DNA of 64,000 nt from Brevibacillus fulvus (GTDB lineage: Bacteria; Bacillota; Bacilli; Brevibacillales; Brevibacillaceae), in contig NZ_JAFBEB010000005.1 in assembly GCF_016908525.1 (NCBI RefSeq), forward strand, positions 186,001 to 250,000, read 5' to 3'. This document shows, in pieces, positions 1-8,243 of the stretch; position 1 is the stretch's first letter; every line of letters begins with the position of its first letter. The translations under genes were made by a program, and so were the position numbers. Below the pieces are notes generated by a model. That model ran no database searches. It was not told where the DNA came from and saw nothing but the letters and a program-made list of their open reading frames with translations.

Positions 1-609
1 GGTGATGCCCGAAGCATACCCGGCGCCAACTCCCCCCAACCGCGGAAATCCCAGGTTGCCGAAAATCAGCCCGTAGTTCAGGACAATATTAATTGGCAAA
101 GAGAGCAGCGTAATCAACATGGTGATCCGCGTCCAGCCCAACGCTTCGATAAAACAGCGAAGCACGGTATACATAAACATCGGAACGATGCCGATCGACA
201 AACCGATCAGAAAATGACGGGCGATATACTGCACATCAGCTTCCAGATTCATCATACCGAGAATCGGGTCGAGCAGAAAAAAGCCGACGACAATGACCGC
301 CAAACCAATTATCACGGCCAAATACAAAGCTTGCAAAACCGTAAAGGGCACCTGTTCCTTCTGCTTGGCTCCGACCATTTGCGCAACGATCGGCGTCACA
401 GACAACAAAATTCCGCTCAAGCCTTGTTGTATCGGAACCCACAAGCTGGAGCCGATCGCTGCTCCCGCCAAATCGGTAGGGCTGGCGTGGCCAGACATGA
501 TCGTGTCAAAGAAGGTCATCGCAAACAAAGCCAGTTGAGAAACGAGAATGGGAAACAGGACAAGCAGAAACTGACGTACTTTCTCTTGAATGGTATATGT
601 CTGATTCAT
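1..609 (-). CDS. MATE family efflux transporter (N-terminal part, cut by window edge)
   Basis: The reading frame opens at an ATG at 609, preceded by a GGAAAGGA-type ribosome binding site, and runs off the left edge after about 203 codons. The product starts with a short amphipathic segment, then hydrophobic helices containing [10 protein letters not shown] and the [17 protein letters not shown] stretch. These are typical of the first half of MATE (NorM/MepA-like) exporters, which expel cationic drugs in exchange for Na+ or H+. About half of the usual 450 residues and 12 helices are present. It is divided from the downstream-lying adenine deaminase gene by a terminator, so it is not part of that operon. 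Family assignment is firm; the substrate cannot be told. Confidence 0.85.
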   Translation of the reverse strand, partial: MNQTYTIQEKVRQFLLVLFPILVSQLALFAMTFFDTIMSGHASPTDLAGAAIGSSLWVPIQQGLSGILLSVTPIVAQMVGAKQKEQVPFTVLQALYLAVIIGLAVIVVGFFLLDPILGMMNLEADVQYIARHFLIGLSIGIVPMFMYTVLRCFIEALGWTRITMLITLLSLPINIVLNYGLIFGNLGFPRLGGVGAGYASGIT

Positions 610-679
610 ATGATTCCTTTCCGTACATTTTGTTACAGAATTGCCGTATCCCGCCATGGCAGTCTACTTAAGTGAGTAT

Positions 680-727
680 AACAAAAAACATGTCGGCGAG
701 GTGAAAAAACTCTCCTGCCGGCATGTT
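680..727 (-). terminator. Intrinsic terminator of the nucleoside salvage operon
   Basis: Just past the adenine deaminase stop codon the minus strand forms a GC-rich hairpin (ACATG, CGGC and GGAG arms pairing with CCTC, GCCG and CATGT) followed by six T residues. It closes the operon that ends with ade. Confidence 0.75.
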
Positions 728-761
728 TCCGTTCGATTCTGCCCTTCTTTTTTCGCAGCGG

Positions 762-2474
762 TCAAGCCCGTGTTAAAAAAGGGACGACTTTCCCCTGATT
801 GACATCGATCAAGCCCAAGTCGGTAATCTTCAGCGCGGGACTTACCGGCAGAGAAAGCGTGCTGACAGACATAATCGGGTTGTAATGACGATACCCCAAG
901 TCCTCCATCGCCTGTCTCAGCGCTTCCACATCCTTGGCCGTCTCAGCCAACGGTTCCTCTGTCAAAATGCCTCCGACCGGCAATCGCAGATTGGCCAACA
1001 CCTTGCCATTTTCCACGGCGCAAAAGCCGCCTTGCTGGGAAATGACTTGATTGGCTGCCAGCGCCATATCCTGCGGATTGTAGCCAATGACCAACAAATT
1101 GTGATTGTCGTGCGAATAAGTTGTGGCGATCGCCCCGCGTTTGAGGATGTCGCCGCCGATCAGTCCATAGGCGCGATTGCCGTTTTTTCCATACCGCTCA
1201 AATGTGGCGATCAGCGCATACGGGCTTTCCTGCCAGCGCACTTCCCCGTCTTGGACCATCACCTCTGTCCATGCTTCGCTAGTGAACGTGGACCCATCCT
1301 TGACCATCATCACACGCGCTTGATACGGTTGATCGTCTCCTTCGCTTTTTACCGTAAAATCTGCTTCCGCCAGCAACGGCAACTGAACGCTTTGGTAAAA
1401 ATGAGCCGGAAATGTGCCGCGCTCAACGATCTGTTCGTCAACCGCCGTCTGTTCATAGACCAGCCGCCCCGCTTTATAAACCCGCTCAATGCTCAGATTC
1501 TCGAGGTCGGACAACAACAGGAAGTCGGCAATTTTGTTGGGAGCAATGGCCCCGCGGTCGTACAGACGCATTCTTCTGGCTGGAGCAAAAGTGGCCGCAT
1601 AAATCGCCCTCTCCGGTGACATGCCCATCCCGATCGCCTTCGCCACCAAATAATTCAAATGCCCGCGGCGATAAAGCGAATCCGTCATCACATCATCGGT
1701 GACGAAGCAGAAATGTTCGGAAACATCGTGTTCCCGCAAAAATTGCATAACCTCATCGGTCATCGATTTTTCCTGAATCTCAATAAACATACCGGCGGCA
1801 ATCCGCTGCTTCATTCCCTCTACAGTTTGATGGGTATGATCGGAGTCGACTCCGGCATAAATAAATTGCTGCAGTTCCAAATCCAACAGTTTGGGACAGT
1901 GTCCCTCGATGATCAGTTCGGGATATTGTTGGCGAATGTGCCGCAAGATCCGGTTTGTCTTGCAATCCGGATCGGTAATGACATCCACGTAATTCATGAT
2001 TTCACCGAGGCAAATGATCCGTTCGCTCGCCAGCAGCTCGTCAATCTCCTCCAGATCGATCGCACCGCCGGTTGTTTCCATCCCCGTCGCAGGAACCGAA
2101 CTGGGAATCGCATAAAACATATCGACCACACAATCCTGACTGGCGCGAATCATCTCCTTGATGCCGGATAAACCAAACACATTGGCCATTTCGTGCGGCT
2201 CCGGAACAATCGTTGTGACACCGTTTCGGATCAAACCGTACGAGAACGTTTGCGGGGTGACCATCGTGCTTTCAATATGCAGATGAATATCAATCAGCCC
2301 GGGAATCATATACCGCCCTTTTCCCTCGATAATTTCCCCCGCTTCGAAAGTCTCCGTTCCCCGTTGGCCGATATAGTAGAAACGTCCATCGAGAATCGCC
2401 GCGTTTCCGGGCACAAACTGTTTAAAATAACTGTTGTATACTTGCACATCGCGAATCAACAGATCAACTTGCAT
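762..2474 (-). CDS. ade: Adenine deaminase
   Basis: Converts adenine to hypoxanthine and ammonia in the cytoplasm (amidohydrolase superfamily, binuclear metal). The 570-residue length matches bacterial Ade. The metal-binding HxH lies in IDIHLHIEST (His64, His66), followed by the EPHEMANVFG motif characteristic of adenine deaminases and the GHCPKL and SDHTHQT segments. ATG at 2474 is preceded by AGGAGG at ideal spacing. It is the last gene of a minus-strand operon, 15 bp after the ABC ATPase gene. A nucleoside hydrolase in the same operon would release adenine from adenosine, so import, hydrolysis and deamination form one pathway. Start and function are well supported. Confidence 0.93.
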   Translation of the reverse strand: MQVDLLIRDVQVYNSYFKQFVPGNAAILDGRFYYIGQRGTETFEAGEIIEGKGRYMIPGLIDIHLHIESTMVTPQTFSYGLIRNGVTTIVPEPHEMANVFGLSGIKEMIRASQDCVVDMFYAIPSSVPATGMETTGGAIDLEEIDELLASERIICLGEIMNYVDVITDPDCKTNRILRHIRQQYPELIIEGHCPKLLDLELQQFIYAGVDSDHTHQTVEGMKQRIAAGMFIEIQEKSMTDEVMQFLREHDVSEHFCFVTDDVMTDSLYRRGHLNYLVAKAIGMGMSPERAIYAATFAPARRMRLYDRGAIAPNKIADFLLLSDLENLSIERVYKAGRLVYEQTAVDEQIVERGTFPAHFYQSVQLPLLAEADFTVKSEGDDQPYQARVMMVKDGSTFTSEAWTEVMVQDGEVRWQESPYALIATFERYGKNGNRAYGLIGGDILKRGAIATTYSHDNHNLLVIGYNPQDMALAANQVISQQGGFCAVENGKVLANLRLPVGGILTEEPLAETAKDVEALRQAMEDLGYRHYNPIMSVSTLSLPVSPALKITDLGLIDVNQGKVVPFLTRA

Positions 2475-2489
2475 GAAGGTTCCTCCTAA

Positions 2490-3551
2490 TCAATCGACGA
2501 GTACGAGTTTTTCGCGCGGGAATACAAGGCTGACCTGCTGACCATTTTGATAAGGCGTGTCCATTTCCTGATTCACCGTAAAATTCCCCAATGCCGTTTC
2601 TACCACATACTGATAACTTCTGCCCAAATACGTGCTGATTTTCACGATTCCATTCAAACGGTTCGGTTCCCCGGTCGAGCCGTGACCTGCTTCAACTTGC
2701 AAATCATCCGGGCGAATCGCGCATTTCTTGCCGGTGCGCCCTTCGTTCCCGGCCTGACTGGCGATCAGGAACGAATGTCCTGCTACCTTCAATTCCACTT
2801 GGCCGTCCCGCTCCTGCCGCTCGCTTCCGTTTAAAAAGTTGGTAAATCCAATAAACCTGGCGACAAATTCCGTTTTCGGATACTTAAAGATAGCGGCAGG
2901 GCTGCCTAGCTGTTCAATCACACCTTTGTTCATGATCGCCACTTTATCGGAAATCGAGAAACACTCCTCCTGATCGTGCGATACATACACCGTGGTAATC
3001 CCCAGTTCTTGCTGAATTCTGCGGATTTCGACCCGCATGTTTACCCGCAGGTTGGCATCGAGATTGCTCAACGGTTCATCAAACAACAACAGGTCGGGTT
3101 CAATCACGAGCGCCCGCGCGATTGCCACCCGTTGTCTTTGCCCGCCGGACAGCTCCTTCGGAAAGCGCTTCTCGAAGCCGGACAGATTGACGACCTCCAG
3201 CATCTGACCGACCCGCTTGACGATGTCCGCTTCCTTCACTTTGCGCAAGCGCAGTCCAAACGCAACGTTGTCAAATACGGACAAGTGCGGAAACAACGCG
3301 TAACTTTGGAACACAAAGCCAAAATTGCGTTTATTGACCGGCACGCGGGTATAATCTTTATCTTGAAACAAAAACGCACCTTGTTTCGCTTCCAAAAAAC
3401 CGGCAATCAGCCGCAACGTCGTGGTCTTGCCACAGCCGCTGGGGCCAAGCAATGAAATCAACTCGCCTTTTTCCACCTGCAAGTTGAAATCTTTGAGAAT
3501 CAGTTGGTTTTCGTAGGCAACCGATACGTTTTCGAGCGATAGCAATGCCAT
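2490..3551 (-). CDS. ABC transporter ATP-binding protein, PotA type
   Basis: A 353-residue ATPase with Walker [10 protein letters not shown] (residues 36-44), signature LSGGQ (134-138), Walker B LLLFDEP ending at Glu159, and a C-terminal TOBE-like domain, as in PotA/FbpC/CysA importers. GGAGG precedes the ATG. It follows two permease genes and precedes ade. The closest family is the spermidine/putrescine PotABCD group. The neighbouring nucleoside hydrolase and adenine deaminase suggest, by context only, that the complex imports nucleosides or purine bases rather than polyamines. Confidence 0.85.
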   Translation of the reverse strand: MALLSLENVSVAYENQLILKDFNLQVEKGELISLLGPSGCGKTTTLRLIAGFLEAKQGAFLFQDKDYTRVPVNKRNFGFVFQSYALFPHLSVFDNVAFGLRLRKVKEADIVKRVGQMLEVVNLSGFEKRFPKELSGGQRQRVAIARALVIEPDLLLFDEPLSNLDANLRVNMRVEIRRIQQELGITTVYVSHDQEECFSISDKVAIMNKGVIEQLGSPAAIFKYPKTEFVARFIGFTNFLNGSERQERDGQVELKVAGHSFLIASQAGNEGRTGKKCAIRPDDLQVEAGHGSTGEPNRLNGIVKISTYLGRSYQYVVETALGNFTVNQEMDTPYQNGQQVSLVFPREKLVLVD

Positions 3552-3566
3552 GGATAAATGCCTCCG

Positions 3567-4355
3567 TTATCGTTTTGTAAAATAAGAGAGCCCCAAGAGC
3601 CGCTCAATCAAAAACATCAGAACTGCCGTAATGATCATCAGCACAACCGATAATGCGGCAATCGTCGGATCAAAATTGTTTTCCACATAGGTCAGCATCT
3701 GAATCGGCAAAGTGCTGACCCCCGGTCCGGTCATAAAAACCGATATATCCACATTGTTGAACGATTCCAAAAACGCAATCAAAATGGCCGCGATAATCCC
3801 CGAGCGGATATTTGGCAAAACAACTTTGAAAAAGGTAGCCAGTTTTCCCGAACCAAGGCTATAAGCAGCTTCTTCAATGGCAAAATCAAAATTGGCCAAA
3901 CTGGAGGCGATCACCCGGATAATAAACGGCAGCATAACTACCGTATGTCCGACCAGCAGTCCGGCGTAAATCGGCAGGTCGTAAATGACAATGACGTATT
4001 TCAACATGGCAAACCCGAGTACAATCCCCGGAATCAAAACCGGCGAGAGGAACACGGCATTGAAAAACCCTTTCCCTTTGAACTGGTAGCGGCTCAACGC
4101 GTAGGCGGCCGGAATGCCCAAAGCCAATGCCAGCAGGTTGCCAATCACCGAGACAAAAATGGACGTTTTGAACGTCTCCAGAAACATCTCAACATCGAGA
4201 ATATTTTCGTACCAGCGCAAGGAAAACCCTTTGGGCGGAAAACGCAAGACGGTGCTTGGCTCAAACGATGTTAAGGAAATAATCACCAACGGGCCTAACA
4301 AAAAGAGAAAGACCAAAAATGTAAAAACAGCTAATCCGCGATTCTTTTCCTGCAT
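3567..4355 (-). CDS. ABC transporter permease, PotC type
   Basis: A 262-residue inner-membrane permease with about six hydrophobic helices and the EAA loop (EEAAYSLGSGKLATFFKVVLP, near residues 161-181), which docks on the ATPase. The N-terminus (MQEKNRGLAVFTF) and size fit the PotC subfamily. It starts 4 bp after the stop codon of the preceding permease gene, so the two are probably translationally coupled. It should form the heterodimeric channel with the PotB-type permease and work with the ATPase at 2490-3551 and the lipoprotein at 6253-7323. The substrate is inferred from neighbours to be a nucleoside or purine. Confidence 0.85.
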   Translation of the reverse strand: MQEKNRGLAVFTFLVFLFLLGPLVIISLTSFEPSTVLRFPPKGFSLRWYENILDVEMFLETFKTSIFVSVIGNLLALALGIPAAYALSRYQFKGKGFFNAVFLSPVLIPGIVLGFAMLKYVIVIYDLPIYAGLLVGHTVVMLPFIIRVIASSLANFDFAIEEAAYSLGSGKLATFFKVVLPNIRSGIIAAILIAFLESFNNVDISVFMTGPGVSTLPIQMLTYVENNFDPTIAALSVVLMIITAVLMFLIERLLGLSYFTKR

Positions 4356-4359
4356 ACCC

Positions 4360-5181
4360 TTACCCCTTCGGATTTAGTTTCATCGCCAGCTTGTTCATGA
4401 CGCCAATCACAATAAAGGTAATGGCAATCATAATCGTGGCAACCACTGACGCGTAATACCAGTCATTCAGGGTCATCGCATTCTGATAAAGGAAGGTTGA
4501 AATGACCCGCTGTTTGCCTCCCAGCAAGGCAGGGGTTGTGTACGCCGTCAAACTGCCGACAAAGACGAGAATGCTGCCGATAATCAATCCCGGCACACTC
4601 AGCGGCAGAATCACTTTGCGAAAAGCGGTAAAGCGGGATGCTCCCAGACTCTCCGCCGCCTTCAACAGATCGGGATCAATATTTTCCATGACTCCGACCA
4701 AGGTGATGATAATGAGCGGCAAAAACAGATGAACCAAGCCGATCATCATCGCTGTCGGGGTATACAAAATATCGAGCGGTTCATCGGTCAAGCCAATGGC
4801 GACCAAAAGAGTGTTGATCAACCCCTTTTTCCCGAGGATGACCATCCAGCTGAACGAACGCACAACCGAACTGGTCAGCAAAGGGAAAATCGCCAACGCC
4901 AACAAGATGCCTTTTTTCCGTGGTCCCAGCTTGGACAGATAATAGGCCGCAGGAAAGCCGATCAAAATGCAAACAAGCGTCGTTACCAGGCTGACGCGCA
5001 ACGTGGTCCACAAAATTTTGAGAAAATAGCTGTCGGTCAAAAAATGCAAATAGCCGGCAAGCGTAAAGCTCCCCTGTTGAAAAAACGTGGACCCGATCGT
5101 CAACAGGATCGGGACAATCATGAACAGCAGCAGAAACAACATACCGGGCAATAGCAGCATATATACATATCGTTTTTTCAT
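4360..5181 (-). CDS. ABC transporter permease, PotB type
   Basis: A 273-residue permease with about six membrane helices. The EAA loop reads AAESLGASRFTAFRKVILPLS (near residues 176-196), matching the binding-protein-dependent permease family. The N-terminal hydrophobic block MLLLPGMLFLLLFMIVPI is typical of PotB/PotH proteins. It lies 24 bp after the nucleoside hydrolase gene and directly before the PotC-like partner. Together they would form the membrane channel of the importer described for this operon. A polyamine or other substrate remains possible because permease sequence alone does not decide it. Confidence 0.85.
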   Translation of the reverse strand: MKKRYVYMLLLPGMLFLLLFMIVPILLTIGSTFFQQGSFTLAGYLHFLTDSYFLKILWTTLRVSLVTTLVCILIGFPAAYYLSKLGPRKKGILLALAIFPLLTSSVVRSFSWMVILGKKGLINTLLVAIGLTDEPLDILYTPTAMMIGLVHLFLPLIIITLVGVMENIDPDLLKAAESLGASRFTAFRKVILPLSVPGLIIGSILVFVGSLTAYTTPALLGGKQRVISTFLYQNAMTLNDWYYASVVATIMIAITFIVIGVMNKLAMKLNPKG

Positions 5182-5205
5182 CGCTATACTCCTGTTCCTG
5201 TGAAA

Positions 5206-6135
5206 CTAGGATTGCAGAACCTCCGTAAACATTTGCAAAAATTTACGGCTGTCAACTTCCAGGCAAACGTCGACATTCGCCGGATTGCCCAGCCGATTTT
5301 GGAAATCGCAAATCGTTTTGCCGTCACACAGCTCGCTCTTTGTCTCCACATCGACATAAAACTTTTTCGTAGACACCAACGAACTGTTCAGCGCAACTCC
5401 CACCGCCAGCGGATCATGCAGCGCGCACGCCTGAACACCGTTGCGCTCATAGTAGCGTCTCATATAAAGCGCCGTGCTTTCACGAACATAGCGGGCAATC
5501 GGCGTGTTGCCCAACATTTGGATATGTTTGTCGGTCAGTAAAGCCTGACGGGTTACGTCCAGGCCGACCATGGTCAAAGACGGGAATCCGGCATGTACGA
5601 CGATTTTCATCGCTTCGGGATCGGCATAAGCATTGAACTCGGCAGTCGGCGTGACATTCCCCATATTGCGCACGACGCCGCCCATGAAGATGACCCGCTT
5701 GACTTCCGAGACCAGCCCGGGATGTTTCATCACGGCAAGCGCCAGATTGGTCAGCGGGCCCGTCATGACCAGCGTAACCTCGCCTTTGAACCTGGCTGCC
5801 TGTTCAATGATAAAATCGGGAGCGAACCCTTCCGCCGGTCTCGTTTGGGCCGTCACATCGCGCAATGCCCCGCCCAAGCCATCTTCGCCATGAACGCGGT
5901 GTTCATAATGTGGTCGGCGCATCAGCGGCTTGGATGCCCCCCGTACGACCGGGATGTGCTCCGTACCAAGCAAATCGAGAATCTTGCACGTATTTTCCGT
6001 TGCCGCTTCCAGCGACACATTTCCACAGACCGTTGTAATCCCCAGGATGTCAAAATGCCCGCTTTTTACGGCAAGCATAATGCCAAGAGCATCATCAATT
6101 CCGGTATCCACATCGAGGATCAATTTTTCTTGCAT
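5206..6135 (-). CDS. Inosine/uridine-preferring nucleoside hydrolase
   Basis: Hydrolyses the N-glycosidic bond of ribonucleosides to free base and ribose. The 309-residue protein begins with the calcium-binding signature of the IUNH family, DVDTGIDDA (Asp8, Asp10, Asp14, Asp15), and contains the MTGPLTNLALA block near residue 124 and a downstream HDPLAV motif with the last Ca ligand. The gene sits between the lipoprotein gene and the two permease genes of the Pot-type importer. This is the main reason to read the transporter as a nucleoside importer. Pyrimidine versus purine preference cannot be read from the sequence. Confidence 0.92.
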   Translation of the reverse strand: MQEKLILDVDTGIDDALGIMLAVKSGHFDILGITTVCGNVSLEAATENTCKILDLLGTEHIPVVRGASKPLMRRPHYEHRVHGEDGLGGALRDVTAQTRPAEGFAPDFIIEQAARFKGEVTLVMTGPLTNLALAVMKHPGLVSEVKRVIFMGGVVRNMGNVTPTAEFNAYADPEAMKIVVHAGFPSLTMVGLDVTRQALLTDKHIQMLGNTPIARYVRESTALYMRRYYERNGVQACALHDPLAVGVALNSSLVSTKKFYVDVETKSELCDGKTICDFQNRLGNPANVDVCLEVDSRKFLQMFTEVLQS

Positions 6136-6177
6136 GGCTCATAACCTCCATTGCGGTTTTGGCAGTCTTATTGAACA

Positions 6178-6224
6178 AAAGAAACCCCGCTGGCAATGGC
6201 AACTGCCGGCGCCAATCGGGGCCT
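6178..6224 (-). terminator. Hairpin between binding-protein gene and nucleoside hydrolase gene
   Basis: On the minus strand a CCCCG/CGGGG-based hairpin (6185-6189 with 6217-6221), with inner pairing, is followed by TTTCTTTTG. It is placed to let part of the transcripts stop after the binding-protein gene, which would give excess lipoprotein over permease and enzymes. Partial termination is an inference. Confidence 0.6.
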
Positions 6225-6252
6225 CTTCCCTCATTTCAATGAGCAGAATGGG

Positions 6253-7323
6253 TTACTGCGTCAACTCTTTGTTCCAACGGTCAACCCATTGCTTTTGTTG
6301 CTCGTTGACCATTTTCATATCCAGCTTTTTCAGATTGTTGATTTCGTCACCGAACGTTACGCCTTCCGCTTCTTCCGGTGTCAGTTGAACTTCCTTGTTT
6401 ACAGGAGAATCAACTTTCGCTTTCGCTGTTTTTTCTTGTACTTCCTTGCTCAATTGATAGTTGATAAATTCCTCCGCTAACTCCTTATGCTTGCTGCCTT
6501 TGACAATATTAACGGTATTCATGACCGCGTAGCCGCCTTCTTCCGGTGTAACGAATTTCGCTTCCGGTACAGCTGCTTTAATATCTTTAAAGTACATCTC
6601 CATAATCGGACCAGCCGCAATCTCTTCCTGCCCAAACATATTCACATATTCGGAGGTTTTATCGTAATACTTCACAACATTGGGGGCAAGCTCTTTCAAT
6701 TTGGCAAACGCTTGATCCTCGTTAAACTCGGCGCTGCCGGCTACTTGAGAAGCCGCATCCAAGATCATCGGTCCAGTGGTAGAAGTGATGTTCGGCAAAG
6801 TCAATTTACCGGCCAGTTCCGGACTCCAAAGATCTTTCCAGGACTTGATTTCTGTTTTAATGAGATTTGGATTGTAGGCGATGCCGAACTGACCAACCGT
6901 ATAGGCCGGGCCATAATCTTCGCCCAACGGAGCTTTGGCAATATCATAAATTTGATCAAGATTAGGAATTTTGCTGCGGTCGATCTTTTCAAACAACCCG
7001 TCGTTAATGCCTTGTTGCGCGTAATAGTCGGACAAATAAACCAAATCGACCTCGGAGCTGCCTTGGCGGATTTTATTCAATCTCTCGCCGTTGTTGCCAA
7101 TTTCCATCACGATCTCGACATTGTGTTCCTTTTCGAAAGGTTCATAGATTTCTTTACGGAAAAAATCTTCTGAAAAGCCCCAGGTGGAGATGACCAGTTT
7201 TTGTTTTTCTCCGCTGTTTGTGCTGCTATTCGCTTGGTCTTGCGCAGCATTTTGCGAACCACAGCCCGCCAATGCAAGACCTACGCATGAAATCGTCAGT
7301 AAAGTACCGATTATTTTTTTCAT
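6253..7323 (-). CDS. ABC transporter substrate-binding lipoprotein, PotD type
   Basis: Extracellular solute-binding lipoprotein of about 356 residues. The ATG at 7323, behind GGGGGAG, is preferred over an upstream in-frame ATG because it gives a clean lipoprotein signal peptide (MKKIIGTLLTISCVGLALAGC) with lipobox LAGC. The mature part opens with the KLVISTWGFSEDFF block and has the PotD/PotF-like periplasmic fold motifs LVYLSDYYAQQG and AYTVGQFGIAYNPN. It is the first gene of the salvage operon and lies next to the promoter at 7375-7404. The ligand is unknown; context points to nucleosides. Aromatic and acidic polyamine-binding residues should be checked by alignment. Confidence 0.85.
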   Translation of the reverse strand: MKKIIGTLLTISCVGLALAGCGSQNAAQDQANSSTNSGEKQKLVISTWGFSEDFFRKEIYEPFEKEHNVEIVMEIGNNGERLNKIRQGSSEVDLVYLSDYYAQQGINDGLFEKIDRSKIPNLDQIYDIAKAPLGEDYGPAYTVGQFGIAYNPNLIKTEIKSWKDLWSPELAGKLTLPNITSTTGPMILDAASQVAGSAEFNEDQAFAKLKELAPNVVKYYDKTSEYVNMFGQEEIAAGPIMEMYFKDIKAAVPEAKFVTPEEGGYAVMNTVNIVKGSKHKELAEEFINYQLSKEVQEKTAKAKVDSPVNKEVQLTPEEAEGVTFGDEINNLKKLDMKMVNEQQKQWVDRWNKELTQ

Positions 7324-7366
7324 TGTTTCTCCCCCATCTTGGATCTCTTTCAATAATATCGAACAT

Positions 7367-7404
7367 TGTATAGTATCATAACAATTATCATTCGTGTTTT
7401 TCAA
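7367..7404 (-). promoter_or_regulatory. Promoter of the salvage operon with a near-match GlnR/TnrA box
   Basis: On the minus strand TTGAAA (7399-7404) and TATGAT (7375-7380) are 18 bp apart, 50 bp upstream of the lipoprotein start. TGTTA-N7-ATACA (7367-7383) overlaps the -10 and misses the GlnR/TnrA consensus TGTNA-N7-TNACA by one base. The TGATAAT part also resembles a Fur half site, with two mismatches over the dyad. No purine riboswitch is visible in the short leader. The rest of the 345-bp gap holds the terminator at 7542-7587 and nothing else I recognise. Confidence 0.5.
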
Positions 7405-7541
7405 GTTCTTCTTGTAAAAAAAAAGCGATTTCCTTCACTTTCCAACAGCTGTGCTCCATAATCGAATCTTGTTTAGCGCTTCTCCCCCCTTATCTCGTAC
7501 ATCCAGACCGCTTCAACTGCTTGTCCCGCGGCTGTTTGAAT

Positions 7542-7587
7542 AAAAAAAGGCGCTCCTGCAGAATTCCTCCCAGCAAGAGCACCTTTC
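7542..7587 (-). terminator. Terminator downstream of the MpsC-like gene
   Basis: Minus-strand stem AAAGG-GCTC-TGC pairing with GCA-GAGC-CCTTT, followed by seven T residues. It lies about 80 bp after the stop at 7669. Confidence 0.75.
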
Positions 7588-7668
7588 TTCGTAAACAAAG
7601 GAAAGTGACATCCAACTACAACAATGGCCTGGCTCCTAAGATAAATCAAAAGAGCTGTGCCCGTCTCG

Positions 7669-8016
7669 TTAGCGATCCATCAGAATGATATTGGTGTATG
7701 CCCATTGCGTCGGCGAATCAAAATCTCGCAGCACGGCTTCAATAGATAGACCCATATCCTCTTCCAATTTCTCTTTCAGTCTTTTTTTATACAACAGCGA
7801 CATATGAAAATCTACTTCTTGTTTCAAAGCGGGAACTTGTCCTTCCAAGGCGCTTGAACGCGGAGATTTTCGATGTTTGGCGGAAAAAGTTATGACATTT
7901 TTGTCAATGGAAACTCTCAACAGAGTTGTGCCAAATCCGAATAGTTCCTTGGCAATCTCGTTATAGATATGACACAATTGCTTCCTCGTTTCATTAGAGT
8001 CGATCAGTGTCATCAT
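7669..8016 (-). CDS. MpsC/DUF2294 family small protein
   Basis: A 115-residue cytoplasmic protein without signal peptide or membrane helix. Its composition and the segments KQLCHIYNEIAKELFGFG and TLLRVSIDKNVITFSAKH match the DUF2294 family, renamed MpsC because one member was linked to Na+-dependent membrane-potential generation. The molecular role of single-domain Bacillales members is not established. Two adjacent ATGs (8016 and 8013) follow AGGTG; the second has the better spacing. The gene is monocistronic between its terminator and the divergent nagE-type gene. Confidence 0.65.
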   Translation of the reverse strand: MMTLIDSNETRKQLCHIYNEIAKELFGFGTTLLRVSIDKNVITFSAKHRKSPRSSALEGQVPALKQEVDFHMSLLYKKRLKEKLEEDMGLSIEAVLRDFDSPTQWAYTNIILMDR

Positions 8017-8171
8017 ATCACCTAAAGAATACTGAATCGTATTTATTTTGTTATAATACCATATGCTTTTTCAGTCTCGCAAGTAATCTATTGGTTTCGA
8101 TACGCATTCGGGTAACATAACAGTGGCATGTCTTCCGGACCTGCTCAGGCATGAGTAGATTTTTGCAAATA

Positions 8172-8180
8172 TGGTATAGT
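8172..8180 (+). promoter_or_regulatory. Extended -10 promoter of the PTS permease gene
   Basis: TGG-TATAGT is an extended -10 element 63 bp before the PTS start codon; no good -35 is seen at 17 bp. The TGGTATAG string resembles one half of a YvoA/NagR operator, but no matching second half follows. Confidence 0.45.
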
Positions 8181-8243
8181 AAGCTTGTACCCGTTTACTT
8201 ATTTGTGCTCTTTTCTGTTTCATCTTGAACAAGAGGTGGTTCG

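Noticed and set aside
7372-7392. Fur box at the nucleoside operon promoter
   Set aside because: TGATAATTGTTATGA has two mismatches in the dyad, and iron control of purine salvage is not expected; the GlnR-like reading has fewer mismatches.
7324-7404. Purine riboswitch in the leader of the nucleoside operon
   Set aside because: The leader from the mapped-looking promoter is about 45 nt, too short, and none of the conserved purine aptamer loops is present.
8161-8200. NagR/YvoA operator before the PTS gene
   Set aside because: Only one half (TGGTATAG) is present; the complementary half does not follow.
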